A stretch of DNA of 64,000 nt from Mesorhizobium loti (GCA_002356515.1 AP017605.1:434001-498000), one strand, 5' to 3'. Shown: positions 1-8,542, counted from the first letter of the stretch. Made by a program: numbers and translations. Notes: generated from the sequence alone by a model not told the origin.

Positions 1-5
1 CACGC

Positions 6-689
6 ATGGCGTCCACGGTTGTCGGACCACTCCTTCGCTCAGGAAATCATGAACGAAAGTATTGGACGCATTTGCCCTTGGCACGATGGCTTGCATCCTG
101 CCGCGACCTGCATGGTTCAATCCGACGCCGGGAACCTCGAGGCGACCTAACAGCCTTGCTTTGCTCGATAGCCGCCGGCGCGATGCATTGGTTGTTCCAG
201 CAACAGGAGTTGGTCGAAATGATCGATCCTTCCGAACTCGATAGCGTTTCCGCCGAGCCCGCGCCGCCTGCCGCGGTTGAGGTCGACGTTTCTTCGCTGA
301 CGCCAGGAACGTCGCTGGTCGTGCAGTGGCGCGGCAAGCCGGTCGTCGTGCGCAACCGCACCAGGCAGGAAGTTAAGGATAGCAAGGCCGTCGACCTTGG
401 CACCCTCAAGGATACGATTGCCCGCAACGCCAATCTGCCCGCTGACGCGCCCGCCACAGATGCCAACTGCACCATGCCCGGCAAGGAAGCCTGGCTCGTG
501 ATGGTTCAGGTCTGCACTCACCTTGGATGTATCCCGATTGGCCAGGATGGCGAATTCGGCGGCTGGCTCTGCCCGTGCCACGGCTCCCGATACGACAGCG
601 CCGGACGCATCCGCAAAGGTCCGGCGCCGGAGAACATGGCGGTCCCGGTGTTCCGGTTCATTTCCGATACCAAGATCCGTATCGGCTGA
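6..689 (+). CDS. petA: Rieske iron-sulfur subunit of cytochrome bc1 (N-terminus doubtful)
   Basis: The C-terminal two thirds is a canonical Rieske domain, the 2Fe-2S subunit that takes electrons from ubiquinol. Box I CTHLGC is at residues 170-175 and box II CPCHGS at 189-194, and the end GPAPENMAVPVF...KIRIG is typical of alphaproteobacterial PetA. The first 70 residues do not look like the family. A normal twin-arginine signal plus membrane anchor is absent from this frame, while another frame at 173-214 encodes RRRDALVVPATGVG, which resembles one. A frameshift or small deletion near 210-222 is therefore likely, and the true start is unclear so close to the window edge. petB follows 15 nt downstream. 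The Rieske fold is certain; whether the protein is membrane-anchored and functional is not. Confidence 0.8.
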   Translation: MASTVVGPLLRSGNHERKYWTHLPLARWLASCRDLHGSIRRREPRGDLTALLCSIAAGAMHWLFQQQELVEMIDPSELDSVSAEPAPPAAVEVDVSSLTPGTSLVVQWRGKPVVVRNRTRQEVKDSKAVDLGTLKDTIARNANLPADAPATDANCTMPGKEAWLVMVQVCTHLGCIPIGQDGEFGGWLCPCHGSRYDSAGRIRKGPAPENMAVPVFRFISDTKIRIG

Positions 690-704
690 GGAAAGGATAT
701 TTCA

Positions 705-1976
705 ATGAGCGAGGGGCATTCGACCTACAAGCCCAAGACCGGTATCGAGCGTTGGTTCGACACTCGGCTGCCGCTGCCGCGGCTGGTGCATGATTCCTTC
801 ATCGTCTATCCCGTGCCCCGCAACCTGAACTACGCGTATACGTTCGGCGGCATTCTGACGATCATGCTGGCATCGCAGATCATAAGCGGTGTCTTTCTGG
901 CGATGCACTATGCTCCCGATACGGAGCTGGCCTTCAATTCGGTCGAGAAGATTACGCGTGACGTGAATTCTGGCTGGCTGCTTCGCTCTCTGCACGCGAA
1001 CGGGGCATCCTTCTTCTTCATCGCCGTCTACATCCACATCTGCCGCGGGCTCTATTACGGTTCGTACAAATCGCCGCGCGAATTTCTGTGGGTGCTCGGC
1101 TGCACCAACCTGCTGGTGATGATGGCCACAGCCTTCATCGGCTACGTATTGCCTTGGGGCCAGATGAGTTTTTGGGGCGCCACCGTCATTACCGGCTTCT
1201 TCAGCGCGATTCCCTTCGTCGGCGATTGGCTCCAGCACTTGCTGCTCGGCGGTTTCGCAGTCGGCAACCCGACGCTGAACCGTTTCTTTGCACTGCACTA
1301 CCTCTTGCCATTCCTGCTTGTCGGAACGGTGACCTTGCACATCTGGGCCCTTCACGTGGTCGGCCAGAACAATCCAACCGGCATCGAGGTGAAATCGAAA
1401 ACCGATGTCGTAGACTTCACGCCCTACGCCACCGCCAAGGACGCCGTGGGCATGATCGTGTTCCTGTTTTTCTTTGCCTACTTCGTTTTCTATCTGCCGA
1501 ATTTTCTTGGCCATCCGGACAACTACACGGTCGCCAACCCGCTGAAGACGCCCGCCCTTATCGTGCCAGAATGGTACTTCCTGCCGTTCTACGCGATCTT
1601 GCGCGCCATCACCTTCAATGTGGGGCCGGTCGATTCCAAACTCGGCGGCGTGCTGGCGATGTTCAGCTCGATCGCCGTGCTGTTCCTCGTGCCGTGGCTC
1701 GATAGCTCCGAGGTGCGCTCGGCGGTCTATCGGCCCTGGTACAGGATATTCTTCTGGATATTTGTGGCCAACGCGCTCTTTCTCGGCTGGCTCGGCTCAC
1801 AGCCGGCGGAAGGCGCCTATGTCACGATGTCCCAGCTGGCGACGCTCTACTATTTCGCTTTCTTCATCGTCGCGATGCCGTTGCTCGGCTTGATCGAGAC
1901 GCCGCGCCCTTTGCCGCATTCGATCACCGAAGCAGTGCTCGAAAAGAACGCGGCCCGCTCAAGGGCAGAAGAATAG
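705..1976 (+). CDS. petB: Cytochrome b subunit of cytochrome bc1 complex
   Basis: This 423-residue polytopic membrane protein is the dihaem cytochrome b of ubiquinol:cytochrome c reductase. Visible hallmarks are the Qo-site PEWY motif ([14 protein letters not shown]), haem-ligand helices with [16 protein letters not shown] and [11 protein letters not shown], and the [18 protein letters not shown] segment. Length is normal for a proteobacterial PetB that is not fused to cytochrome c1. A GAGGAAAGG ribosome-binding site precedes the ATG, and the gene lies 15 nt after petA, so the two are co-transcribed. No petC (cytochrome c1) follows; a pirin gene does. This suggests a second, partial bc1 locus that borrows c1 from elsewhere or is decaying. 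Confidence 0.95.
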   Translation: MSEGHSTYKPKTGIERWFDTRLPLPRLVHDSFIVYPVPRNLNYAYTFGGILTIMLASQIISGVFLAMHYAPDTELAFNSVEKITRDVNSGWLLRSLHANGASFFFIAVYIHICRGLYYGSYKSPREFLWVLGCTNLLVMMATAFIGYVLPWGQMSFWGATVITGFFSAIPFVGDWLQHLLLGGFAVGNPTLNRFFALHYLLPFLLVGTVTLHIWALHVVGQNNPTGIEVKSKTDVVDFTPYATAKDAVGMIVFLFFFAYFVFYLPNFLGHPDNYTVANPLKTPALIVPEWYFLPFYAILRAITFNVGPVDSKLGGVLAMFSSIAVLFLVPWLDSSEVRSAVYRPWYRIFFWIFVANALFLGWLGSQPAEGAYVTMSQLATLYYFAFFIVAMPLLGLIETPRPLPHSITEAVLEKNAARSRAEE

Positions 1977-2158
1977 AGACTGGGGTAAGTCCAAGTGAGT
2001 TTGACGATGTCGATGCTGTCGACCTCTGACGATCGCAGCATTCCGGATCCGCAGCATGAGAGTTCCAACGCCGCGCCATCCAGACGGTGTTTCGCGCCGC
2101 TCACCCCACAGTTGCGTTCAAGCACTCGTTGAATGGACACAGACAAGGATCGGAAGCC

Positions 2159-2944
2159 ATGCCCGACCGGCAAAGCAGCATCTCTGGCATCGACACCTTC
2201 GTTCTTCCAGCGAGTCGTGACCTGGCAGGGGGATTCAAGGTTCGGCGCGCATTGCCTTCCGCGTATCGACGCCAGATCGGGCCTTTCGTTCTATTGGACC
2301 ATTTTGGGCCCGAAGAGCTCGATGCAGATCGAGCCTTCGACATTCGGCCACGCCCTCATACCGGCCTCGCTACTGTGACCTACCTTATCGACGGAGAGAT
2401 CATCCATCGCGACGATCTCGGCAGAGTGCGAACCACCCGCCCGGGCGAGGTTAGTTGGATGACGGCCGGGTCCGGAGTTGTCCATTCCGAGCGCGCGCCG
2501 ACAGAGTTGCGAGTGTCGGGAAGCAATCTTCTCGGCATTCAGGCCTGGATCGCCCTCCCTTCCCAGGACGACGTAGCCGCCGACTTCGCGCACTACGGCT
2601 CACCCGAAATACCCAGGATTTGCGCCGATGGTATTGAATTCACCTTGATCGCCGGATCTTCAGAAGGGCTGATCTCGCCGGTCAAAGTCTTTTCCGAAAC
2701 GATCTTTGCCGAAATTGTGCTCACAGGCGGCGCACAATATCAAGTCAAACCCGAACATCGCGATCGTGCGATCTATGTAGTCGCAGGTGAAGTTCGGGTT
2801 ATTGGCCAGCCTGGGACGTTCGGAGAGGCCGCATTGATAGCGTTGACGCCCGGCCTGGAAGTTGTGCTTCAGGCACCCGCCTTCCACGCGGCGCGACTGA
2901 TGCTAATTGGTGGCGAGCCGCTCGCAGACGCGCGCTGTGTTTGA
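2159..2944 (+). CDS. Pirin family bicupin protein
   Basis: A 261-residue pirin: iron-binding double-cupin proteins variously acting as redox-sensitive transcription cofactors or quercetinases. The N-terminal cupin shows GLATVTYLIDGEIIHRD, and MTAGSGVVHSE supplies the later His and Glu ligands. Where most pirins read HPHxGL this one reads RPH (PRPHTGL), so the first metal-ligand histidine appears replaced by arginine, a single-codon change (CGC for CAC). The start at 2159 has AAGGAT/GGAAG upstream; an in-frame ATG at 2087 would add 24 atypical residues. It stands alone, 182 nt after petB. Confidence 0.9.
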   Translation: MPDRQSSISGIDTFVLPASRDLAGGFKVRRALPSAYRRQIGPFVLLDHFGPEELDADRAFDIRPRPHTGLATVTYLIDGEIIHRDDLGRVRTTRPGEVSWMTAGSGVVHSERAPTELRVSGSNLLGIQAWIALPSQDDVAADFAHYGSPEIPRICADGIEFTLIAGSSEGLISPVKVFSETIFAEIVLTGGAQYQVKPEHRDRAIYVVAGEVRVIGQPGTFGEAALIALTPGLEVVLQAPAFHAARLMLIGGEPLADARCV

Positions 2945-3024
2945 CACCTGATAACAGCGCGTCCAGCAAACAAAAACGCATCCGCGGATCCCCGTGGCCA
3001 GGTGATCGCGAGCTCGGCCGACCT

Positions 3025-3456
3025 CTACGAGATCAAGTTGAGTTCGCTCATCGTGTCCTCGTCGAGCAAACCGTCGAACCAGACATCGAGCATGGTATCG
3101 AGCAGGAACTCGTCGTTGCTGGCTTCGGAAAACAGTGTCAGAGACGCGTGCAGTTTCTTCGCATCGCCATCACCGAAGACCGCGCGCGCACTCAAATCCG
3201 ACAGCCGTTGCAGGGTGCCAATGCATTCTCGATAGCGGCCACCCAATACGGGAGATGAGAGGTAGGCGCGTGCTTCGTCGAGCGACGCGATAGCATAGGG
3301 ATCAGGCGCAGTGCCGGCTCGCCTGCCCGCCAATCTCGGGAAGATGATTTCAATATAGGGGGAACACATCATCCCCCGGCGTAGAATGCCGAGCGCGTCT
3401 TCATAGACGCGATCCTGAGCGATGATGAACCTCCGCAGATTGTACTCGTCGTTCAT
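3025..3456 (-). CDS. DUF1810 family protein
   Basis: This 143-residue protein matches the DUF1810 family (small cytoplasmic alpha-helical proteins of unknown function). The family pattern is visible as LRRFIIAQDRVYEDALGILRRG, IIFPRLAG, YAIASLDEARAYLSSPVLG, RYRECI and KLHASLTLF. The usual MWFIFPQL segment is altered to IEIIFPRL. It is the last gene of a minus-strand run (kinase, GNAT, this gene) with 42 nt to the GNAT gene, so it is probably co-transcribed from the 45-bp motif promoter near 4710. It is convergent with the pirin gene. Confidence 0.85.
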   Translation of the reverse strand: MNDEYNLRRFIIAQDRVYEDALGILRRGMMCSPYIEIIFPRLAGRRAGTAPDPYAIASLDEARAYLSSPVLGGRYRECIGTLQRLSDLSARAVFGDGDAKKLHASLTLFSEASNDEFLLDTMLDVWFDGLLDEDTMSELNLIS

Positions 3457-3498
3457 TGGAGCTGACCCTTTTGCGAACAGCGACAGCCGTATTCAGGA

Positions 3499-3789
3499 CT
3501 ATCCGTCGACGACATCGGCGTACTCTGGATGCCTTTCGAAAAACCAGCTCATGAATGGGCATTGCAGGACTACCCTGCGGCCAGTTTTGCGGAGCAGCTC
3601 AAATGTCCCTTGCGCCAGTCGCGATGCGATGCCCTGCCCGGAAAACTCCGACGGAACTTCGGTGTGGATCAGGACCACCTTCCCGTCTTCGACCCGGTAA
3701 TAGGCCGCAGCCAGCATTTCGGCGGCGATCGGCAGCTCGAAGCGATGCAGGACAACGTTTTCAACGACCTGTGGATTCATCTTCTGCAA
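3499..3789 (-). CDS. GNAT-like N-acetyltransferase, YjdJ type
   Basis: A 96-residue minimal GNAT fold of the YjdJ/GCN5-related class. It shows the central strand YYRVEDGKVVLIHTEVP, the acetyl-CoA loop FSGQGIASRLAQGTFELLR, and the closing PFMSWFFERHPEYADVV typical of this short family. The substrate is unknown. It begins 38 nt after the kinase stop and precedes the DUF1810 gene, so all three probably form one operon. Confidence 0.9.
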   Translation of the reverse strand: MQKMNPQVVENVVLHRFELPIAAEMLAAAYYRVEDGKVVLIHTEVPSEFSGQGIASRLAQGTFELLRKTGRRVVLQCPFMSWFFERHPEYADVVDG

Positions 3790-3827
3790 ATCGCGATTGT
3801 CCAGGTTTCAAGTGAGGTGTCGTTTGC

Positions 3828-4562
3828 CTAGCGCATTGCCGGCAAACGCAGCGCCACGGTTGTGCCAACCCCTAGGGTGCTCTGCAGAGCAATGCTTCCA
3901 CCCGCGTCCTCTGCAAAGTGTTTGACCATCGGCAAACCAACGCCGCCGAGGCCTTCGCCTTTGGTGGTGAAGAAGGGATCAAATGCGCGGACCATGGTCT
4001 CGCTGGTCATTCCAATTCCATTGTCGCCGACACGGATTTCGATCTGACCGGCTGAAAGCCGTTCAGGCACAAAGGCGACGTCAATCGAGATCAGTCCCCC
4101 GTCAGGCATGGCATCGCGTGCATTGAACAGAAGGTTCAGCACCGCATTTTGCAAACCAATCCGATCGCACCTTAGCAAAGGCAGATCGTGCCTGACTCTG
4201 ACCTCAAGACGGATGCTAGCATCCCAAGCGCTCCGAATGAGGGTCTCGATCTCCGCAAGGCAGTCGCACACGTTTGCCTGCTGGATGTCTGAACAGACCC
4301 CTCCGGCCACGCCGATTGTCTGCCTGACCAGGCCGCCGGCTCGTTCCAAGGCGGTTTTGGCGCCGGCGATCACAGGCCCAAGATCGGGGGCCGCCGATAC
4401 GTTAGGGTCGCGGGCCAAATGGTTCAAAGCGGATGAGGCGACCTGGATAAGATTGCCCAGGTCATGAACGATGCCGGCGGCCGGTATCTGTCTGGCACCG
4501 CGACCAGCAGGTCGGCCTGCTGGTCGGTCGAAGACGTCCTCTTTCAGTTCTGAGCGTGACAT
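3828..4562 (-). CDS. Soluble sensor histidine kinase (no input domain)
   Basis: A 244-residue histidine kinase core without membrane segments or a recognisable sensor domain. Phospho-acceptor His33 lies in GIVHDLGNLIQ, the N-box around residues 139-152 (NAVLNLLFNARDAM), the G1 box DNGIGM at 180-185, the F box FDPFFTTK at 194-201 and the G2 loop GLGGVGL at 204-210. I chose the ATG at 4562 because GGGGAA sits just upstream and the longer form from 4766 would add 68 atypical residues and place the 45-bp motif inside the gene. Residues 13-21 read RPAGRPAGR, encoded by a perfect 11-bp inverted repeat. No response regulator is adjacent, so it is an orphan. It probably heads a GNAT/DUF1810 operon. 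Confidence 0.85.
   Translation of the reverse strand: MSRSELKEDVFDRPAGRPAGRGARQIPAAGIVHDLGNLIQVASSALNHLARDPNVSAAPDLGPVIAGAKTALERAGGLVRQTIGVAGGVCSDIQQANVCDCLAEIETLIRSAWDASIRLEVRVRHDLPLLRCDRIGLQNAVLNLLFNARDAMPDGGLISIDVAFVPERLSAGQIEIRVGDNGIGMTSETMVRAFDPFFTTKGEGLGGVGLPMVKHFAEDAGGSIALQSTLGVGTTVALRLPAMR
4501..4526. repeat. 11-bp perfect inverted repeat within kinase coding sequence
   Basis: Arms CGACCAGCAGG (4501-4511) and CCTGCTGGTCG (4516-4526) are perfect reverse complements around TCGG. The repeat encodes the RPAGRPAGR peptide near the kinase N-terminus. A related CCTGCTGGTC string recurs near 4953. The role is unknown; an mRNA hairpin near the translation start is possible. Confidence 0.6.
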
Positions 4563-5034
4563 CCCGTTCCCCGTTTGCGCTGTCGGCATTTGGCTCTTCA
4601 AGAAACCCCCAAGTGGAAGGTGTTTGCGGGCGATCGGATCGAGGAAGTGCAATCCTTGCCTTGCGGCCTTCTGTGCCAACCACGAGAGTGCCCCGAACCG
4701 GTGCGCCAACCTATTGTGCGAGAGGGTCTGCCATACCATGCCAAAGTGCAGGATCGGTTGTCTCAATGGTCAGGATCGCAATCGACACGGCCTTGTTCTG
4801 CATTTCGGGTTTGCCAGACGCGGAGCTTACGGCGATCGCACTTGGTTCGCCCGGCAGCGAGGCGAGGCGTAGGTAGCAAAACCTCTCAATGACCGCAGCA
4901 TCTCCTGCCCTTTAGCCTGCACGGCACAATGCCTTCGTATGGGTCGGTCAGCCTGCTGGTCTGATCGTATGGCTGATGCTCCGCACGTATCTTTGCTGGG
5001 TGAATGCCATCAACATCAATACGGAGTCACCAAG
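4563..5034. other. Intergenic region between divergent kinase and DUF680 genes
   Basis: This 472-bp gap holds one copy of the 45-bp motif at 4710-4754. No other gene with plausible codon use or ribosome-binding site is seen; open frames here are overlapping and unconvincing. Confidence 0.6.
4710..4754 (+). promoter_or_regulatory. 45-bp dispersed motif, copy D
   Basis: One of five ungapped 45-bp repeats (others at 6949, 16645, 26269 and 30300). It begins CCTATTGTGCG, has ATGCC at positions 29-33 and ends AAAGTGCAGGAT. It lies 148 bp upstream of the chosen start of the minus-strand kinase operon, with the motif written on the strand opposite to the gene, as for the other copies. Confidence 0.7.
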
Positions 5035-5262
5035 ATGAAAACGATCCTCGTTGCCGCAGCTTTTCTCGCTTCGGCGGGAGGCGCCATTGCCGGAAGTGAT
5101 CATTACGGGTCCAGCATCGAACCGTGGTCGCCCGCGACCACTACTGATGCCGCCAATACCGCATCGACCAAAAAAACGGACGACAATGCCGGCATGCAGC
5201 AGGCCGTACGCAAGCCGATTGCTCCCCCCGAACAATATGGCCAGGGCATCTGGGGCCACTAA
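5035..5262 (+). CDS. DUF680-type small secreted protein
   Basis: A 75-residue exported protein. The signal peptide MKTILVAAAFLASAGGAIA is cleaved at about AIA-GSD, leaving a short polar peptide with TASTKKTDDN and the family-typical end QYGQGIWGH. This matches DUF680, small periplasmic proteins found mainly in Mesorhizobium and of unknown function. CGGAG 8-9 nt upstream supports this ATG over longer in-frame starts. A strong hairpin terminator follows at 5282-5308, so it is monocistronic. Confidence 0.85.
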   Translation: MKTILVAAAFLASAGGAIAGSDHYGSSIEPWSPATTTDAANTASTKKTDDNAGMQQAVRKPIAPPEQYGQGIWGH

Positions 5263-5281
5263 CCCTGACAGCAGAAATCTC

Positions 5282-5308
5282 AAGGACCGGGGCGAGGCCT
5301 CGGTCCTT
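5282..5308 (+). terminator. Rho-independent-type terminator after DUF680 gene
   Basis: AAGGACCGGGGC and GCCTCGGTCCTT form a near-perfect stem with a GAG loop, followed by CTGTTGT. It sits 20 nt after the DUF680 stop. Confidence 0.75.
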
Positions 5309-5504
5309 CTGTTGTCCCAATCGGCGAAGCCCTTCCCCCAATCCTGACGAGCACGTTACCGCGACGCACCGCCAATGAGACACCGACGTGTTTGCCCATG
5401 AAGGCACTGGACAACGGTGTGATTTGGAGCGGAGGCCACAATGTTGAATTCGCGGCGCGGCTCCGGCGCCGATGCGACTCGCCTCGCAAGCATGAGTCTC
5501 ACCC

Positions 5505-6629
5505 ATGGTTGACCAACCGCACGACGGGTACGGTGTCGAGAAGGCCGTCTCAGTGGAGGCCAGCAGTCTCGCTGAGCAATTTGCGACGATCAAGTTGGGT
5601 TTGAAGGCATCGCCGATCCACAACTGGTTGCTCTGGGCGTCGGTTGGCATCGTCGCAGTCATTGTCGCGACATCGATCGGCCAAGTCGTGCTCAACAGTT
5701 GGAACCAGCCTTTCTACGATGCTCTGGCACGTCGCAACATGGCAGCCTTCCTGCACCAGTTGATGGTCTTTGCGATGACCGCCGGTGGGCTGTTGCTGCT
5801 CAACATGGGTCAGACCTGGCTCAACCAGATGATCCGGCTAAAGTTGCGCGAGGCGTTGACGCTTGATCTGATCGACCAATGGATGCGCCCAGCGGGGGCG
5901 TCGCGACTGGCAAACGCCGGAGCTATCGGCGTCAATCCCGATCAGCGCATGCAGCAGGACGCCGCGCATCTTGCCGAGCTGTCGACGGACCTCGGCGTCG
6001 GGCTACTGCAGTCGCTCATCCTGCTAACGTCTTTTGTCGACGTGCTCTGGCGGCTTTCTTCCGGCTTCGCCTTCCACATTGGCGGTTATTCCCCAGCAAT
6101 TCCAGGCTACATGGTATGGGCGGCGTTCATCTATGCCGGTATCGCATCGTGGTTGAGTTGGCTGATTGGGCGCCCGCTCATCGACCTCGACGGTGATCGT
6201 TACACGCGCGAAGCCGAACTGCGCTCCTCCATGGTACGCATCAACGAGAATGCCGATGTCATTGCGCTCGACCGTGGCGAAGCCGAGGCTAAGCGACGGC
6301 TCGAAATCGACCTCAGCACGGTGCTGATAGCCATGCGGCGCATCTACACCGCCCAAATCAACTTATCCTGGGTGACCACCGCTTATGGCTGGATTACCGT
6401 CGTGGTCCCGATCCTCGTCGCAGCACCTGTCTACTTTTCGGGTGAGTTAGACTTCGGCGGACTGATGATGGCAGTGGGCGCCTTCAACCAGGTGAATTCC
6501 TCGCTGCGCTGGTTTATCAGCAACATCAGCAGCATTGCCGACTGGCGCGCCACCCTGATGCGCGTCGCCGACTTCCGCATCGCCTTGAATAAGACCGATG
6601 CGCTGCACGGCAAAGAAAAGGACATCTAG
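5505..6629 (+). CDS. BacA/BclA-like (SbmA-related) transporter, ATPase domain lost
   Basis: This 374-residue protein is the membrane half of an SbmA/BacA-related ABC exporter (YddA/BclA type). It shows a first TM near 42-65, the signature region NSWNQPFYDALARRNMAAFL, about six TM segments, and the cytoplasmic SSMVRINENADVIALDRGEAEAKRR characteristic of the family. BclA-type relatives continue into an ABC ATPase; here a TAG after HGKEKDI ends the gene at the linker, and no Walker motif occurs downstream. In-frame sequence after the stop (6630-6689) still resembles the linker, so the truncation looks secondary. BacA itself works without an ATPase, so peptide uptake function cannot be excluded. 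Confidence 0.85.
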   Translation: MVDQPHDGYGVEKAVSVEASSLAEQFATIKLGLKASPIHNWLLWASVGIVAVIVATSIGQVVLNSWNQPFYDALARRNMAAFLHQLMVFAMTAGGLLLLNMGQTWLNQMIRLKLREALTLDLIDQWMRPAGASRLANAGAIGVNPDQRMQQDAAHLAELSTDLGVGLLQSLILLTSFVDVLWRLSSGFAFHIGGYSPAIPGYMVWAAFIYAGIASWLSWLIGRPLIDLDGDRYTREAELRSSMVRINENADVIALDRGEAEAKRRLEIDLSTVLIAMRRIYTAQINLSWVTTAYGWITVVVPILVAAPVYFSGELDFGGLMMAVGAFNQVNSSLRWFISNISSIADWRATLMRVADFRIALNKTDALHGKEKDI

Positions 6630-6689
6630 GTCGGCGACAATCCCGATGGCAGTCCGACCTTCGAGAAACGTGAGGCCGGCTTTCGCGAA
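6630..6689 (+). pseudogene. Residual linker of the truncated ABC transporter
   Basis: Directly after the TAG of the transporter the same frame encodes VGDNPDGSPTFEKREAG before a TAA. This resembles the linker (VGD..DGS.TFE) that precedes the ATPase domain in YddA/BclA-like proteins. Everything beyond 6692 is unrelated. Confidence 0.5.
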
Positions 6690-7064
6690 TAAAAAGCCAG
6701 CAGCCTCCTCCTGGCCGCTCGTGACCAGTTTGATCCACCGCTGCACACATGCACTTCCATTTGACAGCCAACACGCGTCACAGGCGTCACTGCCACGATC
6801 TGGCGGACCGGCTGAACGCGGTTGGCGGACAACGTCCGCTCCAGGGCGCAGGAGTGCCTCGAGGTAGCACCTGGCATGTGCTCTGTCCAACCGCTGGCGA
6901 GCTATGACCTGAGCGCTTCGGTGTCTTCTACAATCATCGCGCTTGGATCCCCTACACTTCAGCATCGAGGGACAGGTGCCTGCGTAGAATAGGCCGGTGC
7001 CCGGGACTGCCCCATTCTTCGCCTACCGGTCACCTCCGTGGCAGGGTTGAAGAAGGAGATGAAA
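6690..7064. other. Intergenic region upstream of SPW gene
   Basis: No gene is seen in these 375 bp. It contains the 45-bp motif copy F at 6949-6993 and the leader of the SPW gene. Confidence 0.6.
6949..6993 (-). promoter_or_regulatory. 45-bp dispersed motif, copy F
   Basis: On the minus strand this reads CCTATTCTACGCAGG...GATGC...AAGTGTAGGGG, aligning ungapped with the other four copies. It is 72 bp upstream of the plus-strand SPW gene, again on the strand opposite to the gene. Confidence 0.7.
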
Positions 7065-7421
7065 ATGAGAAGTGATGTGCCAAGCAAGGGGTTGGAATGG
7101 ACCAACCTTATTCTCGGCGTAGGCCTGGCCTGCGCCGCCATCATGTTCGTCGGGCTTCCTGCCGCGGCTCGGAACGCCGGGGTCGTGGGCGTGCTGATTG
7201 CGTGCAGTTCTGCGATGGCCCTGTATCGCTATGGGGATTGGGCGGAATGGTCCAACCTCACCTTGGGGTGCTGGGCGGCGGTAGCTCCGTTTCTACTCGG
7301 CTTCGGATCGGCGCAGGGTCCGATGTGGACGCATGTCCTGATCGGGATTTGCGTGGCGATATTCGCTGGCCTGCAACTTTTGGCAAGTCGCAAGGCGCAG
7401 GGCCATTCGAGCATCAATTGA
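7065..7421 (+). CDS. SPW repeat-containing membrane protein
   Basis: A 118-residue integral membrane protein with four hydrophobic helices and two copies of the SPW-family half-repeat, beginning EWTNLILGVGLACAA and EWSNLTLGCWAAVAP. Function is unknown for this family, which often occurs near stress-response genes. The ATG at 7065 is preceded by AGAAGGAG at 6-nt spacing, which decides the start over nearby in-frame ATGs at 7038 and 7059. Motif F lies upstream, suggesting co-regulation with the kinase operon, the EmrA-like gene and the NmrA-like gene. Confidence 0.85.
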   Translation: MRSDVPSKGLEWTNLILGVGLACAAIMFVGLPAAARNAGVVGVLIACSSAMALYRYGDWAEWSNLTLGCWAAVAPFLLGFGSAQGPMWTHVLIGICVAIFAGLQLLASRKAQGHSSIN

Positions 7422-7819
7422 CATCGAATGCCTGAGGTCGTCGCGGCGCAGTAACGGCACGCCATCGGTGTGCTTCCTGTGCCTCGGCGCCTCTGACGTT
7501 TGCTGCGCCGTTTCGCACAAGGGTCTGCAGCATAGCGAACGCGTTCAGGCCGAGATCAGAACGGCCCTATACCGAAGTCTAGGCTGACTAATCAAAACTC
7601 TATGCCCAACCACCCATTGTCGTGTTGCGCCGCCTTCGACCATTCCGCTACGTCAGATGCCAAGGGGACTTGCCTATCGGGGCCGACCCCCACCTGTTTT
7701 TGGGGACCGGTGACGAGTCTTTCACAAGCCGGTGCAAGTGCAGCTTAGTTGACGTGTGAAGCACGTGCGGTTGATAATGGTCAAGCGAGCACGTCAATTC
7801 GTGTCCAGATCGCCCCGAA
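7422..7819. other. Intergenic region upstream of FixJ-like regulator
   Basis: No gene is visible in 398 bp. A FixK/FNR-like box occurs at 7771-7784. Confidence 0.55.
7771..7784 (+). promoter_or_regulatory. FixK/FNR-like box
   Basis: TTGATAATGGTCAA matches the anaerobox TTGAT-N4-ATCAA at nine of ten positions. It is centred about 42 bp before the ATG at 7820, close to a class II activator position only if the transcription start is at or near the ATG. Confidence 0.4.
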
Positions 7820-8542
7820 ATGAGGAACATGGGCGTGGCAAATCCGGAAACCGCAGACAGCCCCATAGTAATTCTGGTCGACGATGACGCGGAGGTCCGC
7901 GACTCCTTGGAAGAGTTGCTCAGTTCGGTTGGGATCGACTCCATATCATTTTCTTCAGCCCAGGAAGTGATCGACGCGAAGCTTCCAGATTGCCCTGGCT
8001 GTATCGTTCTCGATGTACGAATGCCGGGTCTGAGCGGCATCGATCTCCAGCAACTCCTCGCAGCCAAAGATATACCGACGCCCATCATATTCTTGACGGG
8101 TCACGGTGACATCGCCATGAGCGTCGAAGCGATGAAGGCGGGCGCAGCCGATTTCCTGACCAAGCCTGTGCGCGACCAAACGTTCCTGGACGCCGTGTCG
8201 ACGGCGATCGCGGCCGATATCGCCCGACGAGCGACCTCAGCCGTAGCCCAAAAGACTTCGGCCCTGTATGAGGCACTTACGCCCCGCGAGCGGGAAGTCC
8301 TGGGTTTTGTCGTCTCCGGTGCGATGAATAAGGAGATCGCCTTCGATCTTGGTATCAGTGAAATCACTGTGAAGCTCCATAGGAGCAATATGATGAAGAA
8401 GATGAACGCGCGCTCGGTCTCTCATCTGTTCAACGTCTGTCAGTCGCTTCCAGCCGATATCCAGTGCCAGTTGAAGATGGCGTCCGTTGCGGGAAAGGCA
8501 GTCGCGGAATCGGGAGCAAGGGGGGCTTCGCTGACTGAGTAA
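7820..8542 (+). CDS. FixJ/NarL-type response regulator
   Basis: A 240-residue two-domain regulator. The receiver has the acidic pocket VDDDAE near residue 21, phospho-acceptor Asp65 in VLDVRMPG, Thr in FLTGHGD and Lys in FLTKPVRD. The output domain is a LuxR-type helix-turn-helix with LTPREREVLGFVVSG and NKEIAFDLGISEITVKLHR. This arrangement is typical of FixJ-family partners of PAS kinases, and the next gene (50 nt downstream) is such a kinase. A 35-residue tail follows the HTH. An alternative ATG at 7829 has AGGA upstream. Confidence 0.92.
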   Translation: MRNMGVANPETADSPIVILVDDDAEVRDSLEELLSSVGIDSISFSSAQEVIDAKLPDCPGCIVLDVRMPGLSGIDLQQLLAAKDIPTPIIFLTGHGDIAMSVEAMKAGAADFLTKPVRDQTFLDAVSTAIAADIARRATSAVAQKTSALYEALTPREREVLGFVVSGAMNKEIAFDLGISEITVKLHRSNMMKKMNARSVSHLFNVCQSLPADIQCQLKMASVAGKAVAESGARGASLTE

